This document shows positions 1 to 5,698 of a stretch of 8,451 nucleotides of DNA, piece after piece. This DNA comes from Acidobacteriaceae bacterium (GTDB lineage Bacteria > Acidobacteriota > Terriglobia > Terriglobales > Acidobacteriaceae), in the NCBI GenBank assembly GCA_025929125.1, contig JAICMT010000048.1, positions 1 to 8,451 of the forward strand, in the 5' to 3' direction. The notes under the pieces are model-generated. The model made no database searches. It was not told where the DNA came from and saw nothing but the letters and a program-made list of their open reading frames with translations. Every line of letters starts with the position of its first letter. The stretch's first letter is position 1. Made by a program: the position numbers and the translations under genes.

Positions 1-626
1 ATGTCCGTGCCTATCCCAAGCAGTACGCGATCCTGCTCGCGGTCGAGCTCTGCTCACTCACCTGGCAGCGCGACGACGCTTCCATGGCGCACATCGTCGC
101 TAGCGGCCTCTTTGGGGATGGCGCCGCCGCGGTTGTGATCGCAGGCGAGGACACGGAGCTCGCGAAGCGCCCGCGCAGCACGAAAAATCCTTGTCCCAGA
201 ATCGTGGATACCCGTTCGACCTTCTATCCCGATACCGAACACCTCATGGGCTGGAAGATCAATCACACCGGCTTCAACATCGTGCTGTCGGCGGACGTTC
301 CTCAGCTGGTTCGAAGCGAATTGCGCAGTACCGCTGAGGCCTTCCTCGAGGACAACAATCTGACGATGTCAAACATCTGCAGCTACATCTTCCACAGCGG
401 CGGCCCGAAGGTTCTGCAGGCCATGGAAGCTGCGCTGGAGTTACCTCCCAACGCACTGGAGTCTTCTTATAACAGCCTTCGGCAGCGAGGGAATTTGTCC
501 TCCGCGTCGGTGCTGACCGTCATGCAGGATTTCCTGCATAATAAGCCGGGCAGCCCAGGCTGCTACAGCATGATGGGCGCCATGGGGCCGGCGTTCTGTT
601 CCGAACTGCTTCTGCTGCAGTGGTAG
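1..626 (+). CDS. Type III polyketide synthase (chalcone/stilbene synthase-like), 3' part only
   Basis: This is the C-terminal 207 residues of a homodimeric type III polyketide synthase, an enzyme that condenses an acyl-CoA starter with malonyl-CoA units and cyclises the chain in one cytosolic active site. The reading frame is already open at base 3, so the gene begins upstream. Family proteins are about 350-390 residues, so roughly the first 150 or more are missing, including the catalytic Cys. Visible signatures are ELCSLTWQRDD near the window start, ASGLFGDGAAAVV, the catalytic His in IFHSGGPKVL (codon 393-395) and the catalytic Asn in RGNLSSAS (codon 492-494). His and Asn are 33 residues apart, exactly the His303-Asn336 spacing of plant chalcone synthase. 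The end, MMGAMGPAFCSELLLLQW, matches the family's C-terminal loop; it has GAMGPAF where many members have GFGPG. Product is probably a pyrone, resorcinol or phloroglucinol type, but starter and chain length cannot be inferred. The gene ends in TAG just before a hairpin terminator. Confidence 0.5.
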   Translation, partial: VRAYPKQYAILLAVELCSLTWQRDDASMAHIVASGLFGDGAAAVVIAGEDTELAKRPRSTKNPCPRIVDTRSTFYPDTEHLMGWKINHTGFNIVLSADVPQLVRSELRSTAEAFLEDNNLTMSNICSYIFHSGGPKVLQAMEAALELPPNALESSYNSLRQRGNLSSASVLTVMQDFLHNKPGSPGCYSMMGAMGPAFCSELLLLQW

Positions 627-652
627 AAGGGTATTGGCAAAGCCCCTAAATA

Positions 653-680
653 GGAAAGGGAGCCCGAAGGCTCCCTTTCT
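653..680. terminator. Hairpin between convergent genes, likely bidirectional intrinsic terminator
   Basis: A perfect stem GAAAGGGAGCC / GGCTCCCTTTC (654-664 and 669-679) closes a CGAA tetraloop, with a possible extra G-T pair outside. It sits 27 bases after the polyketide synthase stop and 22 bases beyond the stop of the facing PEP-CTERM gene. On the + strand it runs into CTTATT, a modest T-rich tail. On the - strand the tail is CCTATTTAGG, also only partly T-rich. Position, stem strength and the convergent arrangement support termination from both sides. The T tracts are weak, so efficiency is uncertain. Confidence 0.5.
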
Positions 681-701
681 TATTGCTCGTGCGTTGTTCC
701 G

Positions 702-1331
702 TTAGACCGCGAACTTGCGGCGTGCCAGTGCAACGACTCCGAGTAGACCGCTGCCCACGAGGGCGAGCGAAGCCGGCTCAGGAGTTGCTGCCAGGGCGGA
801 AGAAGATGCCGAGAAGGAGGTCAGAGTTGCGACCGCCTGACCAGGCGCATACTGCGAGGTGAACGTGAAGGTCGCAGGTCCGGAGGTGCCGGAGAGAGGA
901 CCGGAGGCGGTGAAGAATCCGGATCCACTCGCGTTCAGGCAGGTGCTGCCGGAGCCGCAGCCGAGGGTGTTGTTCGTGATGTAGGTAGCAGAGTAGTTGG
1001 TCATATCGAACGTGAAGACCTCACCACCCGAGCCATTGATCGTGAAAAGGGGAACGAAGCCGCTGGTAAACGGCGGATTTGGGGGCAGGTTGTTGGTGCC
1101 CTGTGTGTAGGGAAGTGCGCCAGACAGGAAGTTGATCGCCGTTCCCTGGCTGAGATAGGTTGCGAAGTCCCCGCCCAATGCACCATTGATCTGCGAGGAG
1201 AAGAACTGAATTGTGTTCGTAGTGAATTGATCGGTGCCTGTAGCAGAAAAGTATCCGGATACTGAGGCGGCATGGGCAGTAGTTACGCTGCCAACTGCCA
1301 AGACAGTGAGTGCGGCAAGGCGCTTTAGCAT
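702..1331 (-). CDS. PEP-CTERM sorting domain protein, secreted, unknown function
   Basis: Predicted 209-residue exported protein. Residues 1-21 form a Sec signal peptide (MLKRLAALTVLAVG..., cleavage likely after AHA). The C terminus carries a textbook PEP-CTERM signal: TPEPAS near residue 183, then a hydrophobic stretch (LALVGSGLLGVVALA) and a basic end ARRKFAV. In this system an exosortase in the inner membrane recognises the motif, and the proteins are usually linked to extracellular polysaccharide or surface assembly; no exosortase gene lies in the window. The mature middle is rich in Ser, Thr, Gly, Phe and Asn, probably beta-structured, with two Cys (LGCGSGSTCLN) that could form a disulfide. 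No enzymatic motif was recognised. I chose the ATG at 1331 because GGAG lies 7 bases upstream; an in-frame TTG at 1361 would add 10 residues ahead of the signal peptide and has no clear ribosome site. It faces away from the MFS gene and converges on the polyketide synthase. Confidence 0.5.
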   Translation of the reverse strand: MLKRLAALTVLAVGSVTTAHAASVSGYFSATGTDQFTTNTIQFFSSQINGALGGDFATYLSQGTAINFLSGALPYTQGTNNLPPNPPFTSGFVPLFTINGSGGEVFTFDMTNYSATYITNNTLGCGSGSTCLNASGSGFFTASGPLSGTSGPATFTFTSQYAPGQAVATLTSFSASSSALAATPEPASLALVGSGLLGVVALARRKFAV

Positions 1332-1338
1332 AGGGGGT

Positions 1339-1342
1339 CTCC
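1339..1342 (-). promoter_or_regulatory. Ribosome binding site of the PEP-CTERM gene
   Basis: On the - strand the sequence reads GGAG followed by 7 bases (ACCCCCT) and then ATG. This fixes the start at 1331 rather than the upstream in-frame TTG at 1361. Three of the four bases lie in a segment that can pair with the leader at 1395-1402. Confidence 0.5.
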
Positions 1343-1362
1343 AGGTAAAAAAGGTGTTCAAC

Positions 1363-1431
1363 GTGCGAGAATGTTTTTCGCACTATTGAAACGTGAGACA
1401 CCAACTATGGACAGCAGGGTTGCCTCGGTGT
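1363..1431 (-). promoter_or_regulatory. 5' leader of the PEP-CTERM gene with two hairpins (putative structured RNA)
   Basis: Read on the - strand, bases 1431-1398 can form a stem ACACCGA / TTGGTGT (7 pairs including one G-U), with an inner GG/CC pair possible around a CAACCCTGCTGT loop. Further on, GTGCGA (1383-1378) pairs perfectly with TCGCAC (1368-1363) across a 9-base AAAACATTC loop. The segment GGTGTCTC (1402-1395), part of the first stem, can alternatively pair with GAGACCCC (1341-1334), which covers most of the ribosome binding site. I did not recognise a known riboswitch family. The transcription start was not located, so presence of this region in the mRNA is assumed. The 6-bp repeat could instead be a protein-binding dyad. 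Confidence 0.5.
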
Positions 1432-1474
1432 TGCTCAGAATGAAAATTCCCGTTGTCTTTTTAGCTAGCCCCCC

Positions 1475-1488
1475 TGCCACCGGTGGCA
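1475..1488. promoter_or_regulatory. Perfect 14-bp palindrome TGCCACCGGTGGCA, possible operator
   Basis: The 14 bases are exactly self-complementary with no spacer, which suits a dimeric regulator site better than an RNA hairpin because there is no loop. It lies 28 bases before the ATG of the MFS transporter gene and about 145 bases upstream of the divergent PEP-CTERM gene start. No canonical sigma-70 promoter was convincing on either side. The regulator is unknown. Confidence 0.5.
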
Positions 1489-1516
1489 CAACCTTCTCCG
1501 ACGATTGCGCTGCGGC

Positions 1517-2785
1517 ATGAGGCGGGAGGGTCAGGGTTGGGCTTCTCCGGCGGGGGCCACTACAGCTCTCGTGTTGCTTACATGTCTCAATTTTGTCAAT
1601 TACATAGACCGATACATCCTGCCCGGCGTGCAGGAGCAAATCAAGGGCGAGTTTCACGTTTCCGACGCCGCCATTGGCTCGCTCACCTTCTGGTTTTTCT
1701 TCGCCTACATGTTGGCCGCTCCGCTGACCGGCTGGGTTGGCGATCTGGTCCCCCGAAAGCCTCTTATCGTCGCCTCCGCGCTGCTGATTTCGGTCGTAAA
1801 TATCGTCACAGGAACGGTGCATAGTTTCGACTCTCTTTTGATACGGCACACAGTACTAGGTTTGGGCGAGGCCAGTCTGGGGGTGTTTGCCCCCGCCTTG
1901 TTGTCGGATTTTTATCCGAAGGAACAAAGAAATCGCGTTCTCACCATCTTCTATATGGCGATTCCGGTTGGAGCCGCGCTCGGTTATCTAGTCGCCGAGC
2001 TGGCCGGAGCAAAGTGGGGATGGAGAGAGCCGTTCTATATATCGGCTGTCCCCGGATTTCTGATTGCGATCCTGGTCTTGCTGCTGGTGCGCGAACCGGA
2101 ACGCGGTGCGTCGGAGAACCATGAGGAACCGGACGCCGACCGCAGGTCGCTGTTCCAGAGGGCGTTGTCTCTCGCCCGCAATCCTCCATACCTCTACGCG
2201 ACCCTTGGAATGGCCGCGGTGACGTTCTCGCTCGGAGGCATTTCCGCCTGGATGCCGGCCTTCCTGCAGCGCTCCGGCTTTTCCCCCGCGACGGTTGGCG
2301 TCACGCTGGGCGGAGTCACGGCGGCCACGGGTCTCGGCGGAACCGCCGCCGGGGGCTGGTTGGCGCAGCTCTGGATGCAGCGGAACTCGAAGGCGCTCTA
2401 CCTGGTTTCAGCCTGGTCGGCTTTGCTGGCCGTGCCCTTCGGCGTGCTGTGCTTCTTCGGACCCCGCGCCACCATGCTGCCTGCCTTGGGCGTCGCCATG
2501 TTCTGCATTTTCCTGGGGACTGGCCCGCTGAACGCAGCCATCGTAAACTCCGTCCCTGCGTCGGTACGGGCGACCGCGATTGCGGTGGAGCTATTCCTGA
2601 TCCACGCTCTCGGCGATACGCCCTCGCCATGGCTGATCGGGGTTGTAAGTGATCGGAGTAATCTGGCCATGGGCCTGGGATGTACCCTCGTCACCATGGT
2701 GCTTGCGGCCATACTCCTTTTCCGGGGCGGACGCGCCGGCAGAGTGCTGAAGCCTGCCGCGGCCGAGTCCCCGCTCGGAACATGA
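1517..2785 (+). CDS. Spinster-type MFS transporter
   Basis: Inner-membrane secondary transporter of the major facilitator superfamily, about 422 residues, with roughly 12 hydrophobic segments and a charged loop in the middle (REPERGASENHEEPDADRR). Family clues are NYIDR in helix 1 (about residues 28-32), the motif-A-like GWVGDLVPRKP after helix 2, GLGEASLGVFAPALLSD and FYMAIPVGAALGY in helices 4-5, and HALGDTPSPWLIGVVSD near helix 11. Together these are characteristic of the Spinster (Spns) branch, whose eukaryotic members move sphingosine-1-phosphate and lysolipids; substrates of bacterial members are mostly unknown. The start is uncertain: ATG at 1517 is used, but TTG at 1505 is also in frame (4 residues longer), and neither has a clear Shine-Dalgarno sequence. 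The stop is 13 bases before the glycosyltransferase, so the two are probably co-transcribed and may act on the same molecule (inference). A palindrome at 1475-1488 may control it. Confidence 0.5.
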   Translation: MRREGQGWASPAGATTALVLLTCLNFVNYIDRYILPGVQEQIKGEFHVSDAAIGSLTFWFFFAYMLAAPLTGWVGDLVPRKPLIVASALLISVVNIVTGTVHSFDSLLIRHTVLGLGEASLGVFAPALLSDFYPKEQRNRVLTIFYMAIPVGAALGYLVAELAGAKWGWREPFYISAVPGFLIAILVLLLVREPERGASENHEEPDADRRSLFQRALSLARNPPYLYATLGMAAVTFSLGGISAWMPAFLQRSGFSPATVGVTLGGVTAATGLGGTAAGGWLAQLWMQRNSKALYLVSAWSALLAVPFGVLCFFGPRATMLPALGVAMFCIFLGTGPLNAAIVNSVPASVRATAIAVELFLIHALGDTPSPWLIGVVSDRSNLAMGLGCTLVTMVLAAILLFRGGRAGRVLKPAAAESPLGT

Positions 2786-2798
2786 GACCCTGACCCCG

Positions 2799-4049
2799 AT
2801 GCACCTGCTACCGAAAATTCTCTCTATACTTGCGTGGTTGATCGCCGCGGCATGGCTGGTGAGACTTGGAGAAGCACTCCTGGGATCCGGCTGTGTCCCG
2901 AATTTGACCACCCCCGAGTTCGATGCTCATCCGGACGGAAATCCTCGGCTCGTGGTGATCGTGCCGGCACGCAACGAGGGTGCCAGCGTTCGGTCCTCGA
3001 TCACCTCGCTGCTGGAGCAAGACTACCCCGATCTACGGATCATCGCGGTGGACGACCGCTCCACTGATGCGACCGGAACGACCCTCGATCAGCTCGCCGC
3101 AGAACCTTCGAACGAGCCTGCGGGGCTCGGTCAGACCGTAAAGCTGAGAGTGCTGCACGTGACCGAGCTGCCCGCCGGCTGGTTGGGCAAGACCTACGCC
3201 ATGGCCCTTGCCGCTCGCGAAGCCATTGAGAACTTCGCCCCCGAATACCTGCTATTCACTGACGCCGATGTCCACTTTTCGTCCGATGCATTGCGGCGAT
3301 CTCTGGTAGCGGTAACGCGCGCGCGGGCCGACCACTTCGTCACTCTGCCCACGACGCTGGCGAAGACCGGGGGCGAGGCCGTGATGCTCGCATTTCTTCA
3401 GGTCCTCAGTGTCTGGGCCGTCCGCAACTGGCGGATCGCGGATCCAGCCGCCAAGCGCGATGCGATCGGCGTGGGCGCCTTCAACCTGATTCGGACCGAG
3501 GTGTACCAACAGGCCGGAGGCTTTGAGGCGCTCCGGATGGAGGTACTCGAGGACCTGACGCTGGGCCGGATGCTCAAGCGGGCAGGCTTCCGGCAGCGCG
3601 TCGCCATCGCCCCGGGACTGGTTTCGGTGCACTGGGCCGCGGGAATAGCTGGAATCGTTGGTGGAATGACGAAGAACTTCTTCGCAGTGTTCGAATACCG
3701 GCTCGGCCTGATGCTCGCGGCGACGCTGGCTACAGGGATCCTGTGCCTCGGCCCTGCATTGCTTCTGGGGGTGCGCGATGCCCGATTGCCTAGCGTGCTG
3801 GGTTGGGCCGCGGCCGCCGGACTCTATGTTCTCTGCGGCCGAGTCAGCCGGATCAGCCCCTGGTACGCCCTTTCCATGCCGGTGGGAGCTGTGCTCGTCA
3901 TCTATGCCATGCTGCGGTCCACGTTGGTGACGTCGATTCGTGGCGGGGTGGTATGGCGGGGAACCTTTTACCCCCTTCACGAACTGCGGCGGCACCATGC
4001 GGAACGTCTAATCCGAGTAGCCGGCAAAACCGACCCAATGAATCGATAA
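2799..4049 (+). CDS. Membrane-anchored family 2 glycosyltransferase (HpnB/CrtQ-like)
   Basis: A 416-residue GT-A fold glycosyltransferase, expected at the cytoplasmic face of the inner membrane, where it would transfer a sugar from a nucleotide-sugar donor to a probably lipid-like acceptor. In order: an N-terminal membrane helix (residues 6-24); the GT2 opening LVVIVPARNEG (51-61); VDDRST (84-89) for nucleotide binding; LPAGWLGK (124-131), a motif shared with hopanoid-linked HpnB and carotenoid-linked CrtQ type enzymes; the metal-binding DxD in TDADVHF (154-160); the candidate catalytic acid in EVLEDLTLG (248-256); then about three membrane helices between 303 and 373. No hopanoid or carotenoid genes are visible, so a specific name is not justified. 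The start ATG is 13 bases after the MFS stop; its Shine-Dalgarno is weak, which fits translational coupling. Confidence in the family is high, in the substrate low. Confidence 0.5.
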   Translation: MHLLPKILSILAWLIAAAWLVRLGEALLGSGCVPNLTTPEFDAHPDGNPRLVVIVPARNEGASVRSSITSLLEQDYPDLRIIAVDDRSTDATGTTLDQLAAEPSNEPAGLGQTVKLRVLHVTELPAGWLGKTYAMALAAREAIENFAPEYLLFTDADVHFSSDALRRSLVAVTRARADHFVTLPTTLAKTGGEAVMLAFLQVLSVWAVRNWRIADPAAKRDAIGVGAFNLIRTEVYQQAGGFEALRMEVLEDLTLGRMLKRAGFRQRVAIAPGLVSVHWAAGIAGIVGGMTKNFFAVFEYRLGLMLAATLATGILCLGPALLLGVRDARLPSVLGWAAAAGLYVLCGRVSRISPWYALSMPVGAVLVIYAMLRSTLVTSIRGGVVWRGTFYPLHELRRHHAERLIRVAGKTDPMNR

Positions 4050-4252
4050 ACAAGGCTAATTCGCGGACTCTCCCGCAGCCTCCTGCGCACCGTGTTTGAG
4101 ATACCATAGCCTATAGCCGCCACAGAGCCTACCCAAAGCACGATGAACACATCCGCAGACTGCAACTTGTGAACGGGGGTGATTCGTCAACAAGGACAAG
4201 ACCAGTAACGGGGGACCCTATTTTCCCCTCGGTACTTGGACAGGAGATTTCG
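4050..4252 (+). other. Intergenic region ahead of the efflux operon
   Basis: About 200 bases between the glycosyltransferase stop and the favoured adaptor start. A small hairpin CGCAG-CCTC-CTGCG (4074-4087) has no T tract and is not a convincing terminator. AT-richer sequence around 4098-4117 (TTGAGA, TATAGC) is the likeliest promoter area, but the hexamer spacing does not fit sigma-70. A GTG at 4169 opens the adaptor frame earlier, so part of this stretch could be coding. No regulator gene or recognisable operator was seen. Confidence 0.5.
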
Positions 4253-4255
4253 TTG
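4242..4255 (+). promoter_or_regulatory. Ribosome binding site deciding the adaptor start (AGGAG then TTG)
   Basis: AGGAG at 4242-4246 lies 6 bases before an in-frame TTG at 4253. The earlier in-frame GTG at 4169 has no purine-rich sequence in front. The TTG start also gives a cytoplasmic N-tail of about 30 residues before the membrane anchor, closer to other adaptors of this family. Confidence 0.5.
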
Positions 4256-5698
4256 GTACCTGATCCGACCCAGCAGCCGGTGATTGGCCCCGATCACCAG
4301 CTCCCTGAATCAAACCAGCCCAGGACGTCAAAAAGCACAGGAGTACGCGTGCTGGTATGGCTCGTGGTGCTTGCGTTTTTTGCCGCCGGATTTTTTCTGG
4401 TAATGCGCCACCGTGACACCACGCAGAAGGCAGCCGGCGGAGGCGGCCGACGCGGAGGGGGAGTAGGTGGTGTTGTCCCCATCACCAGCGATACCGCACG
4501 GCGCGGCAGCATTGGCGTCTACATCGACGCAATCGGGACAGTTACCCCGGTCTATACCTCCTCCATCACCAGCCAGGTAAGCGGCATCATCACCGAGGTG
4601 CATTATCGCGAAGGCCAGCTGGTGCAGAAGGGTGCTCCTCTGGTCGAGATCGACTCTCGCCCTTACCGCGCATCCCTGATGCAGGCACAGGGCATCCTGC
4701 AGCGCGATGAAGGGCTTCTTGCCCAAAATGAAATGAACCTGGACCGCTACAAGGCGGCCTGGGCGCGTAACGCCATCCCGCGCCAGCAGCTTGACGACCA
4801 GGAAAAGCTCGTGGAGCAGACAAAAGGAACGGTGAAGAACGATCAGGGAGTCGTGCAGGCAGACGAGATCCAGGTGCAGTTCTGCCACATCGTTTCGCCC
4901 ATCACCGGGCGTATCGGCCTGCGCGTCGTCGATCCCGGCAATGTCGTCCAGGCCAACAGCGGAACGGTGCTCGCCGTTGTCACGCAGTTGCAGCCCATCA
5001 CCGTGGTCTTCACGATCGCCGAAGATGCGTTGGCCCAGATCCAGGCGCGCACGCGCAGAGGGGCCAGGCTTGCGGTGGAAGCCTACGACCGCACCGATAA
5101 AAAGCTGATTGCGCGCGGCACGCTCATCAGTCTGGACAACCTGGTGGATACTACGACCGGAACGGTGAAGGCCCGCGCTTCGTTCTCCAATGGTGACGCC
5201 GCGCTCTTTCCAAATGCATTCGTCAATACGCGGCTACTGGTCGATACCATCCAGAACGCGACCCTGATCCCTACCGACGCCATCCAGCACAACGGACAGC
5301 AGGCGTTTGTCTACGTCATCGAGAACAACCACGCCCATTTGCGGCCGGTGACGGTCGGTGTAACTGAGGGCCTGGTTGCCCAGGTGGATGGCATTGATCC
5401 CGGAGACGTGCTGGCGACCAGCGGATTTGACAAGCTACAGGACAACGCCCAGATCACACTCGCCTCCACTCAGGATGGCGGAGGAGGGAGGCGCGGCCGT
5501 CAGAATCCTGCAGGAGGCGATGGAAGCACCCCACAACGTGGGGCAGGGCACGCTCATGGCAACGGACCCAATGGAAATGGCGGCAACGTAATAGATAACG
5601 GCAACGCGCCAGGAGGAGGGAACAGCGCGCATACCGGCGCCAGCGGCAACTCGTCCAATGGAGGAAATACTTCCAGCGCCGGGAGTGGCCCTCGTTGA
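4253..5698 (+). CDS. mdtA: RND efflux periplasmic adaptor (membrane fusion protein), MdtA-like
   Basis: Periplasmic adaptor of a tripartite multidrug pump, joining the inner-membrane permease to an outer-membrane channel. Numbering from TTG 4253 (481 residues): membrane anchor about 32-51 (no lipobox), Gly/Arg-rich linker 62-74, first lipoyl half about 103-134 (SGIITEVHYREGQLVQKG), alpha-helical hairpin about 137-210, second lipoyl half (SPITGRIGLRVVDPGNVV), beta-barrel about 247-332 with VVFTIAED and SLDNLVDTTTGTVKARA, then the membrane-proximal domain. These blocks closely match E. coli MdtA (for example DALFPNxFVNxRxLVDTxQNA). Two oddities: the hairpin-tip consensus RxxxLxxxxxxS reads RYKAAWARNAIP, keeping only Arg; and residues 408-481 are a Gly/Asn/Ser-rich tail absent from E. 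coli MdtA. The stop overlaps the permease start by 4 bases. The alternative start GTG 4169 would add 28 residues but lacks a ribosome site. The symbol is by homology; substrate range is unknown. Confidence 0.5.
   Translation: MVPDPTQQPVIGPDHQLPESNQPRTSKSTGVRVLVWLVVLAFFAAGFFLVMRHRDTTQKAAGGGGRRGGGVGGVVPITSDTARRGSIGVYIDAIGTVTPVYTSSITSQVSGIITEVHYREGQLVQKGAPLVEIDSRPYRASLMQAQGILQRDEGLLAQNEMNLDRYKAAWARNAIPRQQLDDQEKLVEQTKGTVKNDQGVVQADEIQVQFCHIVSPITGRIGLRVVDPGNVVQANSGTVLAVVTQLQPITVVFTIAEDALAQIQARTRRGARLAVEAYDRTDKKLIARGTLISLDNLVDTTTGTVKARASFSNGDAALFPNAFVNTRLLVDTIQNATLIPTDAIQHNGQQAFVYVIENNHAHLRPVTVGVTEGLVAQVDGIDPGDVLATSGFDKLQDNAQITLASTQDGGGGRRGRQNPAGGDGSTPQRGAGHAHGNGPNGNGGNVIDNGNAPGGGNSAHTGASGNSSNGGNTSSAGSGPR
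5474..5695 (+). other. Low-complexity Gly/Asn/Ser tail of the adaptor
   Basis: The last 74 codons of the adaptor encode about one-third Gly (25) with 11 Asn and many Ser, for example HGNGPNGNGGN and GNSSNGGNTSS. The reading frame continues without a break and ends right at the permease overlap. It follows the membrane-proximal domain, so it should be a disordered periplasmic tail. It is not an exact DNA tandem repeat. Confidence 0.5.

Noticed and set aside
1..626. Reading the polyketide synthase as a complete short gene starting at the ATG at 84
   Set aside because: The upstream codons from base 3 encode conserved family sequence (AVELCSLTWQRDD), so this is the end of a longer gene cut by the window edge.
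1332..1361. TTG start for the PEP-CTERM gene at 1361
   Set aside because: It would place 10 extra residues before the signal peptide and lacks a ribosome site; the ATG at 1331 has GGAG at the right distance.
1358..1849. Open frame on the - strand (163 codons) overlapping the intergenic region and the MFS gene
   Set aside because: More than half is antisense to conserved MFS sequence. The end covering the intergenic region (TEATLLSIVGVSRFNSAKN) looks protein-like, but overlaps better explained leader structures and has no support as a gene.
3252..3998. Open frame on the - strand (248 codons)
   Set aside because: Antisense to the glycosyltransferase, whose motifs are intact; the translated product is Pro/His/Arg-rich without any motif.
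4074..4087. Hairpin after the glycosyltransferase gene
   Set aside because: Only 5 base pairs and no following T tract, so not a credible intrinsic terminator.
4096..4117. TTGAGA and TATAGC as a sigma-70 promoter for the efflux operon
   Set aside because: The spacer is only about 10 bases, far from the usual 16-18; no better pair was found.
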